From contig NZ_PYWM01000002.1 in the NCBI RefSeq assembly GCF_003049665.1, positions 62,001 to 126,000 of the forward strand: 64,000 nucleotides of DNA. Direction: 5' to 3'. The notes under the pieces were generated by a model. That model worked only from the letters and a program-made list of their open reading frames with translations, was not told where the DNA came from and did no database searches. Position numbers and translations under genes: made by a program. This document shows positions 18,473 through 27,173 of the stretch, piece after piece. Each line of letters opens with the position of its first letter. The first letter of the stretch is position 1. Source of the DNA: Lysinibacillus mangiferihumi. Lineage in GTDB: Bacteria > Bacillota > Bacilli > Bacillales_A > Planococcaceae.

Positions 18473-19297
18473 ATGTATAAATTAGAGAAAAGTATTGAAA
18501 TCGAACAACATGGTAACGTGCAATGTGCACATGGTAAAGTAGCTGTTCAAGGTATAGGAATGAGTGTCTATAGCTTTTATGTGGATGGACTACTGATTGA
18601 TACAGGTTCTAATTCGCTTGCAGAGGAGTTTCAATCTTTTTTTCGCGAGCTGTCGGTTGAACAAGTTGCATTGACTCATGCACATGAAGACCATTCAGGC
18701 AATGCTGCTTGGATTCAGCAACAACAGAAGATTCCGATTTACGTTCATCGTGAGTCCATTGCGAAATGTGCGGAAGACGGAAACTATCCATTCTATCGTC
18801 AGGCGCTCTGGGGACAGCGACCAGCATTTATTGCACAGCCATTTGGGGACACGCTCGAAACGAAATCTGCCACTTGGGACATTATTGCGACACCAGGACA
18901 TACAACAGACCATCTGTCGTTTTACAATCGGGCAACAGGTGCCATGTTTACAGGAGATTTATATATTCAAACGAAGACAAAGGTTGTGCTTGATGAGGAA
19001 AACATCGTACATACTTTGGCATCGTTAAAGAAACTATTACATTTTGATTTTGAGCAGGTCTATTGTTGCCATGCAGGTTTTCTTGCGGATGGTCGAGCGA
19101 AAATAAGCGAAAAAATTGCTTATTTAGAGGACTTGGAGGGAGAAGTGCGAAAGCTCTATTCTCAAGGCTACACAGACGATGCCATAACGAAAGCCATCTT
19201 TCGCCGAGAGTACCCAATTACCAAGGTGTCGGGGGAGCAATGGTCATCCAAACATATTATTACAGCTTTTACTCAGCAATTTAAGCAAGAGTCCTAA
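18473..19297 (+). CDS. MBL-fold metallo-hydrolase
   Basis: 274 aa beta-lactamase-fold hydrolase. The metal-binding motif HAHEDH is at residues 69-74 (His69, His71, Asp73, His74), followed by PGHTTDH and TGDL, and a later histidine in CCHAGF. The C-terminal helical part resembles glyoxalase-II-like or RNase-Z-like relatives but the substrate cannot be assigned. The ATG at 18473 is preceded by GGGAAGGGGG; a longer frame starting at 18416 lacks a ribosome binding site. Confidence 0.85.
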   Translation: MYKLEKSIEIEQHGNVQCAHGKVAVQGIGMSVYSFYVDGLLIDTGSNSLAEEFQSFFRELSVEQVALTHAHEDHSGNAAWIQQQQKIPIYVHRESIAKCAEDGNYPFYRQALWGQRPAFIAQPFGDTLETKSATWDIIATPGHTTDHLSFYNRATGAMFTGDLYIQTKTKVVLDEENIVHTLASLKKLLHFDFEQVYCCHAGFLADGRAKISEKIAYLEDLEGEVRKLYSQGYTDDAITKAIFRREYPITKVSGEQWSSKHIITAFTQQFKQES

Positions 19298-19336
19298 AAT
19301 ACACTCTTGGATGCCTGTAGAATTATTTTCATGATT

Positions 19337-19440
19337 CGCGGGTATTTTCACTCATACCGCGGGTAAAGCGTGCTTCTTCGCGGGTATTTTAGCTCTTTCC
19401 GCGGGTAAAGCACTCGACTTCGCGGGTATTTTCCTTTTTA
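19337..19440. repeat. array of about five 21-bp units starting CGCGGGTA
   Basis: Units begin at 19337, 19358, 19379, 19400 and 19421, exactly 21 bp apart. Alternating versions (CGCGGGTATTTT and CGCGGGTAAAGC) give a 42-bp higher-order repeat. The array is intergenic and ends about 20 bp before a terminator. Related arrays lie at 39709, 51697 and 55206. Confidence 0.8.
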
Positions 19441-19462
19441 ATATGAGTTTGTCCTCGTTCTG

Positions 19463-19490
19463 AGAGTCCTTACCGTAAGGACTCTTTTTT
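19463..19490 (+). terminator. intrinsic terminator
   Basis: AGAGTCCTTA-CCG-TAAGGACTCT, perfect stem followed by six T residues; ends the transcript of the MBL-fold hydrolase gene. Confidence 0.9.
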
Positions 19491-19780
19491 CTGTTGTTAA
19501 AAAAGTTTGTGAAAAAATGTGAATAAAATGTGGCGGATTTAGATGTAACAATGGATGCGCTTACATGAGTTTGTGAAATTTTTCTCATTTACTGCAGTAA
19601 AATACTATGTGAAAAACTGAACAGGTTGATTGCTGTTATGACTACGTTTTTACCAAGCTGAAAAAAATATTTGTTATATCAAAATAATTGATTGTGAAAT
19701 TAATAACAATACAATAAAACGTTATAAATGATAGAAAATATTGATTTATCAAAGAAAATACTGCTTTTTAAAGTTTTTTG
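19491..19780. promoter_or_regulatory. AT-rich upstream region of malic enzyme with TTTGTGAAA-type motifs
   Basis: No gene is seen here. It contains TTTGTGAAAAAATG (19506-19519), whose 17-bp context AAGTTTGTGAAAAAATG recurs exactly upstream of gdhA (24332-24348), and TTTGTGAAATTTTTCTCA near 19568, which resembles a degenerate Rex-type palindrome (TTGTGAA...TTCACAA). The reverse motif TTTCACAAAG lies inside the promoter at 19791-19800. Confidence 0.35.
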
Positions 19781-19809
19781 TTGACTGCAATTTCACAAAG
19801 TATTATGAT
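19781..19809 (+). promoter_or_regulatory. sigma-A promoter of the malic enzyme gene
   Basis: TTGACT (19781-19786), 17-bp spacer, TATGAT (19804-19809), about 40 bp upstream of the start codon. The spacer contains TTTCACAAAG, a possible regulator half-site. Confidence 0.8.
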
Positions 19810-19849
19810 ACTGACATACAATAAAACAGAAGAAAAAGGGGCGGATTGA

Positions 19850-21052
19850 ATGGATATTATGAAAAAAGCGTTAGATATGCATGCACAATATAGTGGGAAA
19901 TTAGAGGTAATTTCAAAGGTGCCTGTGCAAGACTCTTATGATCTTAGCCTTGCGTATTCTCCTGGTGTAGCGGCACCGTGTATTGAAATTGAAAAAAATC
20001 CATCGCTTGTCTATGACTATACAATGAAGGGCAATATGGTGGCTATTGTATCTGATGGCACTGCGGTGTTGGGGTTAGGCGATATTGGACCGAAAGCAGC
20101 ACTACCTGTAATGGAAGGTAAAGCAATTTTATTAAAGCGTTTTGCCAATGTTGACGCTTTTCCACTATGTTTAGATACAAAAAGTACGGATGAAATCGTC
20201 AGCATTGTGAAGGCGCTTGCGCCAACATTCGGTGGTGTTAATTTGGAAGATATTTCTGCACCACGTTGCTTTGAGATTGAAGATCGGCTACGTCAAGAAT
20301 GTGATATTCCGGTGTTTCATGATGATCAGCATGGTACGGCAATTGTTGTAGGTGCAGGGATGATAAATGCAAATCGTATTGTGAAGAAAGATGTAGCAAC
20401 GATGAAAGTAGTTATTAACGGAGCTGGTGCGGCTGGTATTGCCATTTTACGTATCCTTGTACAAATGGGCTATAAAAATATTTATATGTGTGATACAAAA
20501 GGAATTATTTATGAAGGCCGTGCGGAAGGCATGAATCCGATTAAAGATGCTGTGGCGCATTTAACAAATCCGGAAAAATTACATGGTACGTTGGATGATG
20601 CTCTCGTAGGTGCCGATGTCTTTATTGGCGTATCCGTTGCGAATTTACTAACAGAGGCACATATTGCATCGATGAATGAAAATCCAGTTGTCTTTGCACT
20701 TGCGAATCCAAATCCAGAAATTACGTATGAAAATGCGAAAGCGTGGGGTGTTCGTATTATGGGGACTGGTCGTTCTGACTATCCAAATCAAATTAATAAT
20801 GTCCTAGCTTTCCCAGGGATTTTCCGCGGAGCATTAGATGTACGCGCAACAGATATTAACGAAGATATGAAGTTAGCAGCAGTAGAGGCGATTGCTTCTC
20901 TTGTGAGTGATGAAGAATTAACTGAGGAATATATCGTGCCTAAATCATTAGATGAGCGTGTTGTTGAAATTGTTTCACGTGCAGTTAGTGGGGCAGCCGT
21001 TGCATCTGGTGTATCTGAGTTATTCCAGCAACAAACCGTCCTTTCGGTATAA
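19850..21052 (+). CDS. malic enzyme, short bacterial form
   Basis: 400 aa cytosolic enzyme that decarboxylates malate to pyruvate with reduction of NAD(P). The malic-enzyme N-terminal domain (SYDLSLAYSPGVAAPC, DGTAVLGLGDIGP, catalytic Lys in VMEGKAILLK, FHDDQHGTA) is followed by a Rossmann domain (INGAGAAGIA). The length fits the short YtsJ/MaeB-core type without a phosphotransacetylase extension. AAAGGGG precedes the ATG. Cofactor preference cannot be decided from sequence. A strong bidirectional terminator follows. Confidence 0.93.
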   Translation: MDIMKKALDMHAQYSGKLEVISKVPVQDSYDLSLAYSPGVAAPCIEIEKNPSLVYDYTMKGNMVAIVSDGTAVLGLGDIGPKAALPVMEGKAILLKRFANVDAFPLCLDTKSTDEIVSIVKALAPTFGGVNLEDISAPRCFEIEDRLRQECDIPVFHDDQHGTAIVVGAGMINANRIVKKDVATMKVVINGAGAAGIAILRILVQMGYKNIYMCDTKGIIYEGRAEGMNPIKDAVAHLTNPEKLHGTLDDALVGADVFIGVSVANLLTEAHIASMNENPVVFALANPNPEITYENAKAWGVRIMGTGRSDYPNQINNVLAFPGIFRGALDVRATDINEDMKLAAVEAIASLVSDEELTEEYIVPKSLDERVVEIVSRAVSGAAVASGVSELFQQQTVLSV

Positions 21053-21070
21053 TGTAAATTGTTATGGTCC

Positions 21071-21114
21071 AAAAAATCTCCCGCTCTCAATAATTTGAGA
21101 GGGGAGATTTTTTT
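21071..21114. terminator. bidirectional terminator between malic enzyme and the Yip1 gene
   Basis: AAAAAATCTCCC and a GGGGAGATTTTTT arm frame an inner CTCTCAA/TTGAGAG stem; A-run and T-run flanks make it usable from both sides. Confidence 0.88.
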
Positions 21115-21766
21115 AAATCATACTGATACCGATTATTCCGATGAATATGATAATAAGAAGGATAAATAGAATGATTATACTAACAACTGAAGGAATAAGG
21201 ACTGTAAAGAATGCCTTCCAATTTGAAAATCGATGTGCTTCTGCTACAACACCAACTGTAATAACCATAGACCAAATGCTAGTAACAGCTGTCATAAGTA
21301 TTGACGGCCAAAAAATCCAAGGGGCTGATTCCATGTAGTTAGCATCCATTAAAGACTCAGGTGATGTAAATAGCCATATTAAGTAGAATGGAATAAGCGT
21401 AATAAATGGTACACCCGCTAAGCTCAATCCTTTAAACATTTCGGAAAACGTTGCACTACCTTTAAATAATTTACCGACTAACCAAAGAAGTAGGGTAGAA
21501 AATGCTGTACCAATAATTGCTGAGATCGGTGCTAAAATCACACAGAATAGCACGATAATCCAAGGGGATACATTAAGTAAAAAATTACTATCTATAAGAC
21601 CAGTAAGCATAGCTCCAATATAGGCAATGGACATAACAAGAATTGCATAACCGATTGATTTGGCATCAATCATATAGCGAGCAGTTTGCTTTGGATGCAT
21701 CCAAGTAGACAGAAAAGGATTCACTTTAGACCTTTCTTGTTGTGGTGTTTCATTATAGTTTTCCAT
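21113..21766 (-). CDS. Yip1-domain membrane protein
   Basis: 217 aa. After a short polar N-terminus ending in FLSTWMHPKQTARYMID, five or so hydrophobic helices follow, with the Yip1 pattern AILVMSIAYIGAML, LLWLVGKLFKGSATFSEMFKG and AGVPFITLIPFYLIW. These are integral membrane proteins of unclear function. GGAGGT precedes the ATG. It is a single gene; its 3' end meets the bidirectional terminator shared with malic enzyme. Confidence 0.75.
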   Translation of the reverse strand: MENYNETPQQERSKVNPFLSTWMHPKQTARYMIDAKSIGYAILVMSIAYIGAMLTGLIDSNFLLNVSPWIIVLFCVILAPISAIIGTAFSTLLLWLVGKLFKGSATFSEMFKGLSLAGVPFITLIPFYLIWLFTSPESLMDANYMESAPWIFWPSILMTAVTSIWSMVITVGVVAEAHRFSNWKAFFTVLIPSVVSIIILFILLIIIFIGIIGISMI

Positions 21767-21894
21767 TAAAGTACCTCCAAAGATGATAATATATGTTTCT
21801 ATTCAATATACGAGTGAAGTGGTAAAAGGTTTCAAAAAAATTTATTAGATTGGAAATTTTGGATTGAATGTAAAAAACATTACTACTGCACACA

Positions 21895-21938
21895 CTAAAA
21901 AAACCCCCTCAATGCATTGGTTGCATGAAGGGGGAAAC
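21895..21938 (-). terminator. intrinsic terminator of purC
   Basis: On the minus strand CCCCCTTCATGCAA and TTGAGGGGG-type arms form a stem followed by TTTTTTT, 6 bp after the purC stop. Confidence 0.88.
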
Positions 21939-21943
21939 AATGA

Positions 21944-22630
21944 TTAGTCAGCTAACATAATTTTTTCAAGCTCTAATGGCTCAATATATTGTTCACCTTT
22001 GTAAGCGCGCATATTGCCGCCAGAAATTTCATCAATTAATAATATTTCATTTGTTTGTGCGTCACGGCCGAATTCTAATTTAATATCGTATAATTTTAAG
22101 CCTTTTTTCGCAAGCTCTGCACCAACAAATTTAGAAATTTCAATTGTGCGTTGTTTTAAAATAGCATATTCTTCATGTGTTAACAGGTTTAACATCGCTA
22201 AAGCATCTTCAGAAATTGGAGGATCTAGACGATCATCATCTTTGATTGTTACTTCTACGAAAGAGTCTAAAGGTTGACCTTCTTGTACGTAAGCACCATA
22301 GCGACGTAGGAAAGAACCAACAGCTTTGAATCGGCAAATGACTTCTAACCCTTTTCCAAAAACAGTTGCGGGCTTTACAGTCATTGTAGCATCATCGAAG
22401 TTTGCGTCTACGTAGTGAGTAGGGACACCTTGTTCGTTTAGTTTTGAGTAGAAATAAGAAGTTAGGCGAAGACCTGCAAGACCTGCACCATCAATTGTTA
22501 AACCAACAGTATTTGCGCCCGGATCAAATACACCATTTTCACCAGTTACATCATCTTTAAATTTTAATAAATAATGACCATCTTCTAATTTGAACACATT
22601 TTTCGTTTTACCTGTATACAATAATTCCAC
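21944..22630 (-). CDS. purC: phosphoribosylaminoimidazole-succinocarboxamide synthase (SAICAR synthetase)
   Basis: 228 aa. Joins aspartate to CAIR in de novo purine synthesis. Family motifs visible: LLYTGKTKNVF at the N-terminus, FKDDVTGENG, VICRFKAVGSFLRRYG, LKLYDIKLEFG and LIDEISGGNMR. It stands alone here instead of inside a pur operon, so it is either a second copy or a relocated gene. A PurBox-like inverted pair lies upstream (22668-22712). GGAGGG precedes the ATG, and its own terminator follows. Confidence 0.9.
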   Translation of the reverse strand: MELLYTGKTKNVFKLEDGHYLLKFKDDVTGENGVFDPGANTVGLTIDGAGLAGLRLTSYFYSKLNEQGVPTHYVDANFDDATMTVKPATVFGKGLEVICRFKAVGSFLRRYGAYVQEGQPLDSFVEVTIKDDDRLDPPISEDALAMLNLLTHEEYAILKQRTIEISKFVGAELAKKGLKLYDIKLEFGRDAQTNEILLIDEISGGNMRAYKGEQYIEPLELEKIMLAD

Positions 22631-22663
22631 AAAAAACCCTCCAATATTTCATAGTACACAATA

Positions 22664-22672
22664 ATTATAACA
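22664..22672 (-). promoter_or_regulatory. extended -10 promoter of purC
   Basis: On the minus strand TG-T-TATAAT (22672-22664), about 35 bp before the purC start. The -35 region is poor, which fits an extended -10 promoter. Confidence 0.5.
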
Positions 22673-22712
22673 CGAATGTTTTAAATATATAATATAAATA
22701 ATGTTCGTTTTA
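22668..22712. promoter_or_regulatory. candidate PurR operator: two inverted PurBox-like elements
   Basis: The minus strand reads AAAACGAACATT (around 22700-22711), which matches the CGAAC core and flanks of the PurBox (AWWWCCGAACWWT). The opposite-facing AACACGAATGTT (22669-22680) is a weaker match. The two overlap the purC promoter region and are about 19 bp apart, close to the known 16-17 bp. PurR control is an inference. Confidence 0.45.
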
Positions 22713-22756
22713 ATCTTTGTTATACTTATTTTTTCACCTATATTCTACAAAAAAAT

Positions 22757-22786
22757 AAGATGATAACGAATGTTCGTTATCATCTT
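22757..22786 (-). terminator. terminator of gdhA built on a 28-bp perfect palindrome
   Basis: AAGATGATAACGAA (22757-22770), a 2-bp centre and TTCGTTATCATCTT (22773-22786) are exactly complementary; on the minus strand ATTTTTTT follows. It lies 88 bp after the gdhA stop. Its centre (AACGAACATTCGTT on the minus strand) also resembles a PurBox dimer, so a second role is possible. Confidence 0.75.
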
Positions 22787-22873
22787 AAGTGAAATTAAGA
22801 AGATTCTAAATTTTATCAATAGATTCTAGTTACTAGATGCTAGAATGATTGAATAAATTGTAAAAGGATTTTA

Positions 22874-24247
22874 TTAATATACGCCTTCAGATAGCATACC
22901 ATCAGCAACTTTAATAAAGCCAGCGATGTTTGCTCCAACAACTAAGTTGCCTGGGTAACCGTATTTATCAGCAGCAGCTTTACTATCTGCATAGATATTT
23001 TTCATAATTTGGTGTAACTTCGCATCTACTTCTTCAAATGACCAGAATACACGGCTTGAATCTTGTGCCATTTCTAGTGCAGATACAGCAACACCACCAG
23101 CATTTGCTGCTTTAGCAGGACCAAATAATACGCCAGCATTTAAAAATTCGTTAATTGCTTCAAGGTCAGATGGCATGTTAGCACCTTCACCAATTGCTTT
23201 TACACCGTTTGAGATTAATGTACGAGCAGCGTCGCCGTTGATTTCGTTTTGTGTAGCACATGGAAGCGCGATATCACATGGAATTGACCAAATTCCTGTA
23301 CAACCTTCTGTAAATGTAGCATTTGGACGGTAATTAACGTAAGTTGATATACGGTCACCTTTTACTTCTTTAATTTCTTTAACGGCATCAAGATCTAAAC
23401 CTTCTGGATCATAGATATAGCCTGAAGAGTCAGAGCACGCAACTACTTTTGCACCATAAGCTTGAGCTTTTTCAATTGCATAAGTCGATACATTACCAGA
23501 ACCAGAAACGACAACTGTTTTACCTTCAAAAGAATCATTTGCATCTTTTAACATTTCTTCTACAAAGTATACTGTACCGTAACCAGTTGCTTCTTTACGA
23601 GCTAATGAACCACCATAACCAGGAGTTTTACCTGTTAATACGCCAGATTCATTTGCTTTTGTTAAACGTTTGTATTGACCCCATAGATAACCCACTTCAC
23701 GAGCACCTACACCGATATCACCAGCAGGAACATCGACATCTGGCCCAATATGACGGTATAATTCAGTCATGAATGCTTGGCAGAAGCGCATGATTTCTGA
23801 ATCGGATTTACCTTTTGGATTAAAGTTAGATCCACCTTTACCACCACCGATTGGTTGACCAGTTAAAGCGTTTTTAAAGATTTGCTCAAAACCTAAAAAC
23901 TTAATAATTGATTCGTTTACAGAAGGGTGGAAACGAAGTCCACCTTTGTAAGGACCCATTACATTGCTGTATTGAACGCGGTAACCACGGTTCACTTGTA
24001 CTTGGTTGTTATCATCTTGCCAAGCGACACGGAATGAAATGATGCGATCTGGCTCAACGATACGAGAAAGAATATTTGCTTTAATATATTCAGGGTGTTG
24101 TGCAAATACAGGCACTAATGAAAGGAAAATTTCTTCAGCTGCTTGTAAAAACTCCGCTTGATGGCTATTTTGTTGTTTTAGTTGCTCGAACACGCCGTCA
24201 ACGTATTCTTGTGCTAATTGTTCATTGCTTAAAGTTGTTGTTGTCAT
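22874..24247 (-). CDS. gdhA: NADP-type glutamate dehydrogenase (class I hexameric)
   Basis: 457 aa. Converts 2-oxoglutarate and ammonia to glutamate or the reverse. Conserved stretches: GPYKGGLRFHP, the catalytic-lysine loop IGGGKGGSNF, DVPAGDIGVG, and a Rossmann motif VSGSGNVSTYA. The family length is about 450, so I start at the ATG at 24247, which has GGAGG 8-9 bp upstream, and not at the 20-residue upstream extension. Single gene with its own promoter. Glutamate released by the pyroglutamate operon feeds the same pool. Confidence 0.93.
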   Translation of the reverse strand: MTTTTLSNEQLAQEYVDGVFEQLKQQNSHQAEFLQAAEEIFLSLVPVFAQHPEYIKANILSRIVEPDRIISFRVAWQDDNNQVQVNRGYRVQYSNVMGPYKGGLRFHPSVNESIIKFLGFEQIFKNALTGQPIGGGKGGSNFNPKGKSDSEIMRFCQAFMTELYRHIGPDVDVPAGDIGVGAREVGYLWGQYKRLTKANESGVLTGKTPGYGGSLARKEATGYGTVYFVEEMLKDANDSFEGKTVVVSGSGNVSTYAIEKAQAYGAKVVACSDSSGYIYDPEGLDLDAVKEIKEVKGDRISTYVNYRPNATFTEGCTGIWSIPCDIALPCATQNEINGDAARTLISNGVKAIGEGANMPSDLEAINEFLNAGVLFGPAKAANAGGVAVSALEMAQDSSRVFWSFEEVDAKLHQIMKNIYADSKAAADKYGYPGNLVVGANIAGFIKVADGMLSEGVY

Positions 24248-24278
24248 AATGAAAACCTCCAAATTGGTTGATAGGTGT

Positions 24279-24307
24279 ATCGTATATCTATTTTTCGCAC
24301 TATTCAA
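24279..24307 (-). promoter_or_regulatory. sigma-A promoter of gdhA
   Basis: On the minus strand TTGAAT (24307-24302), 17-bp spacer, TACGAT (24284-24279), about 30 bp before the start codon. The 17-mer AAGTTTGTGAAAAAATG (24332-24348), shared with the malic enzyme upstream region, lies about 25 bp above the -35 box. Confidence 0.65.
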
Positions 24308-24434
24308 TAAAATACTTTTTCCAAGTTGGATAAGTTTGTGAAAAAATGAGCAAACAGGGTCGAGAAAATATTATATTAAAATAATATTAAGGTACTTGAT
24401 TTATCTAATAATGAGAAGGGAATGATGCCTTATT

Positions 24435-24908
24435 GTGAAGGTATTAATTGATGCTGATGCCTGTCCAGTCGTGGATTTAGCGCTATCTATATCATCTGAG
24501 TTTGAGATTGAAACTATCTTGTTTTGCGATACATCACACCGTATTGAACGTGATAATGTAATAACAATTATTGTACCAAAGGGTCCAGATTCGGTTGATT
24601 TTACGCTAGTGAATGCGCTTTCAAAACATGATATTGTTATTACACAGGATTACGGTTTAGCGGCCATGGTGTTGGCACGTGGAGGTTATCCAATTGATCA
24701 AAATGGCAGGGAAATGTCTAATGAAAATATCGAACGTTTGCTCGAGATGCGTCATGTTGGGCAGAAAATTAGACGTGCTGGAGGACGAACCAAGGGACCT
24801 AAAAAAAGAACGAAAGAAAATAATATGCTGTTCGAAATGAAATTTCGACAAATTTGTGAACGAGCAATTTTAGCGCAAAAAATGGAGGAATCAGCAGATG
24901 GAAAATGA
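24435..24908 (+). CDS. UPF0178 (DUF188) family protein, YaiI/YqxD type
   Basis: 157 aa. The N-terminus [11 protein letters not shown] is the family hallmark, followed by [10 protein letters not shown] and [10 protein letters not shown], i.e. a PIN-like acidic core that suggests a nucleic-acid-related metal-dependent activity, though none is established. The C-terminus is basic ([15 protein letters not shown]). Starts at a GTG; no in-frame ATG is available upstream. It overlaps the D-serine dehydratase gene by 11 bp, so the two are co-transcribed. Confidence 0.85.
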   Translation: MKVLIDADACPVVDLALSISSEFEIETILFCDTSHRIERDNVITIIVPKGPDSVDFTLVNALSKHDIVITQDYGLAAMVLARGGYPIDQNGREMSNENIERLLEMRHVGQKIRRAGGRTKGPKKRTKENNMLFEMKFRQICERAILAQKMEESADGK

Positions 24909-26220
24909 CCTAAAACACGAATTATTTCACCAATATCCACTATTAGAAACGATAAAAAATCGGGAGACTGTATTTTGGGAGAATACAAAATGGACGAAAA
25001 AGGCAAAAACAACACTCTTTTCTAACGAGGAGGTTAAAGATGCGGAAGAAACGCTGCAACGCTTTTCTTCATATTTAACTATTGCTTATCCTGAACTATT
25101 ACACAGTAAAGGGCTGATTGAATCCCCTATTCAACAAATTGCACAAATGAAGAACGCACTCGAGAAAATGTTCGCACTATCCATCCCAGGTAAATTCGTT
25201 TTAAAATGTGATCACATGTTGCCTATCTCTGGCTCCATCAAAGCTCGTGGTGGAATCTATGAAGTTTTAAAGCATGCAGAGCGTTTGGCAATTGCTAATG
25301 GTAAGTTAACAATAGAAGATGATTATGCGGTGTTTGCCACTGAAGAACTACGGACGTTTTTTCAGCAGTATACGATTGCCGTAGGTTCAACTGGTAATTT
25401 AGGGCTCAGTATCGGCATAATGGCTAAAAAATTAGGGTTCAATGTCGTTGTACATATGTCTAGTGACGCAAAAGAGTGGAAGAAAGCGTTGCTAAGAGAA
25501 AAAGGTGCAAGGGTTATTGAATATAAAGCAGACTATAGTGTTGCTGTAGAACAGGGGCGTCTGGAAGCTTCACAAGATCCGATGTGTCATTTTATTGATG
25601 ATGAAAATTCAAAAGATTTATTTGCTGGCTATGCAGTAGCAGCAAAACGCCTAAAAGTCCAGTTAGAAAAGACAAACATTCAAGTGGACAAAGCACATCC
25701 ATTGTTCGTTTATTTACCATGTGGGGTAGGGGGTGGACCTGGTGGGGTTGCATACGGTTTACGTGAAATATTCGGGGAGCATGTTCATATCTTCTTTGCC
25801 GAGCCAACTGCCTCACCTTGTATGATGATTGGGCTTATGACAGGCTTACATGATGAAATCAGTGTAGAGGATATTGGCTTGGACAATCAAACAGAAGCAG
25901 ACGGTCTTGCTGTAGGGCGTGCTTCTAAATTTGTAGGAAAAGTGATGGAATCGTATATTAGCGGTTGCTATACCGTAAAAGATGAAGAATTGTTTATGTC
26001 TCTTGCTTTAGCAATGGAAAGTGAAGGGGTATTTTTAGAGCCTTCTGCACATGCGGGAATGTTTGGACCCATTCATTTGCTAAAGAACGGACAAAGCTAT
26101 ACAGAAAAGCATCATTTACAGGATAAAATGGAACAAGCTACACATCTTGTCTGGGCAACAGGGGGAAGTATGGTACCACAAGAGATGCGAGAAGAGTACA
26201 TGGCGAAGGTGAACATGTAG
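24898..26220 (+). CDS. dsdA: D-serine dehydratase (D-serine ammonia-lyase)
   Basis: 440 aa PLP enzyme that converts D-serine to pyruvate and ammonia. The cofactor lysine is Lys115 in [10 protein letters not shown]; the phosphate-binding [10 protein letters not shown] glycine loop and the [13 protein letters not shown]-terminal region are typical of DsdA. It is translationally coupled to the preceding UPF0178 gene by an 11-bp overlap. No dedicated DsdC-like regulator is nearby. A terminator follows. Confidence 0.92.
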   Translation: MENDLKHELFHQYPLLETIKNRETVFWENTKWTKKAKTTLFSNEEVKDAEETLQRFSSYLTIAYPELLHSKGLIESPIQQIAQMKNALEKMFALSIPGKFVLKCDHMLPISGSIKARGGIYEVLKHAERLAIANGKLTIEDDYAVFATEELRTFFQQYTIAVGSTGNLGLSIGIMAKKLGFNVVVHMSSDAKEWKKALLREKGARVIEYKADYSVAVEQGRLEASQDPMCHFIDDENSKDLFAGYAVAAKRLKVQLEKTNIQVDKAHPLFVYLPCGVGGGPGGVAYGLREIFGEHVHIFFAEPTASPCMMIGLMTGLHDEISVEDIGLDNQTEADGLAVGRASKFVGKVMESYISGCYTVKDEELFMSLALAMESEGVFLEPSAHAGMFGPIHLLKNGQSYTEKHHLQDKMEQATHLVWATGGSMVPQEMREEYMAKVNM

Positions 26221-26272
26221 CAAAAATAAATAATGAAACACAGTTAATGATAAAATGATGAGTAAAGTCAAT

Positions 26273-26316
26273 AAAAAGACAGATATGCTCTGTTAGAGTG
26301 GTATCTGTCTTTTTAT
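26273..26316 (+). terminator. intrinsic terminator after dsdA
   Basis: AAAAAGACAGATA and TATCTGTCTTTTT form a perfect 13-bp stem; the A- and T-rich flanks would allow use in both directions. Confidence 0.88.
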
Positions 26317-26384
26317 TTAGCAACTCTTTTACAGGATGTTAATTAGGAAATTATTTTTAGTTAACAGGAAAGGATTGAACGTTA

Positions 26385-27086
26385 TTGAAGGATTCATTAA
26401 AACAGGCGATTATTTTACGAGCAGTAGAGGAGTCCGTTACTTATACAGATAGTAAATTAGGTGGAAGACCATATTGTAAATTAGGTGATGACTTCCCAGT
26501 ACATAGTAGTGGCATACCGTATATGTTTATAGCACAGCTTAATTTTGCAAAGCTACCTAAGCTAGAAGGTTATCCACAGCAAGGGCTTCTACAGTTTTTT
26601 GTGTTGGCGGATGAAGGTTATGGTGTTTACAAGGATGGCTATTATTGTCGGTATTATTCGGACTTTGATTCCTCTCATGATATCGAGCCATTTTCAGATG
26701 AAGAAATGGAGTATGAGCTATGTGAACCCATTATTTTTGGGGGTCCTTATGCATTGAAGGCAACATTACTTCAAGAGCTAGTACCGTATACGGATCCTCG
26801 CTCCGTTCATTATGACTTACCAACAGAGAATCCTGCTTATTCAAAGTACTTTGATGAAACAGATGGTAGTGGAACGAAAATAGGTGGCTATGCATTTATG
26901 GATAAAAATAGCTTTGACGAAAAAAATAGCAATGCTGAGTTACTATTTCAATTAGATATTGAAGGTAATGCCAAAAAAACATATGCTATGATAGCAGACT
27001 CGGGTACATTACAATTTTTTATAGAACGAGATTCGTTAATTGCAAAGGATTTTACTCAACTTTATTATTATCTTTATAGTATGTAA
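26385..27086 (+). CDS. YwqG-family (DUF1963) protein
   Basis: 233 aa. The pattern LGGRPYC...FPVHSSGIPYMFIAQLNFAKLP, GLLQFFV, and the C-terminal KIGGYAFM...LLFQLDIEG and DSGTLQFFIERD is the DUF1963/YwqG fold. These proteins are widespread in bacilli and found near immunity or stress genes; no biochemical function is assigned. TTG start with AGGAAAGGA upstream. Single gene followed by a bidirectional terminator. Confidence 0.75.
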   Translation: MKDSLKQAIILRAVEESVTYTDSKLGGRPYCKLGDDFPVHSSGIPYMFIAQLNFAKLPKLEGYPQQGLLQFFVLADEGYGVYKDGYYCRYYSDFDSSHDIEPFSDEEMEYELCEPIIFGGPYALKATLLQELVPYTDPRSVHYDLPTENPAYSKYFDETDGSGTKIGGYAFMDKNSFDEKNSNAELLFQLDIEGNAKKTYAMIADSGTLQFFIERDSLIAKDFTQLYYYLYSM

Positions 27087-27104
27087 GAAAATTGTCTAGA
27101 TAAG

Positions 27105-27143
27105 AAAAATGTTAGAGCGACTTTAGTCAATCTAACATTTTTT
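27105..27143. terminator. bidirectional terminator with a TGTTAGA stem
   Basis: AAAAATGTTAGA and TCTAACATTTTTT pair across a short loop; it serves the YwqG gene (+) and the aminotransferase gene (-). The stem is related to those at 12543 and 55342. Confidence 0.85.
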
Positions 27144-27173
27144 CTCTTTTGTCCAAGCTCATAGGTTAGCTAA

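Noticed and set aside
18678..19284. Several 60-120-codon frames overlapping the MBL-fold hydrolase
   Set aside because: Shadows of the real gene in other frames, without ribosome binding sites or recognisable motifs.
19337..19440. Periodic array considered as a CRISPR
   Set aside because: Units are contiguous 21-bp variants without unique spacers of 30-40 bp and there are no cas genes.
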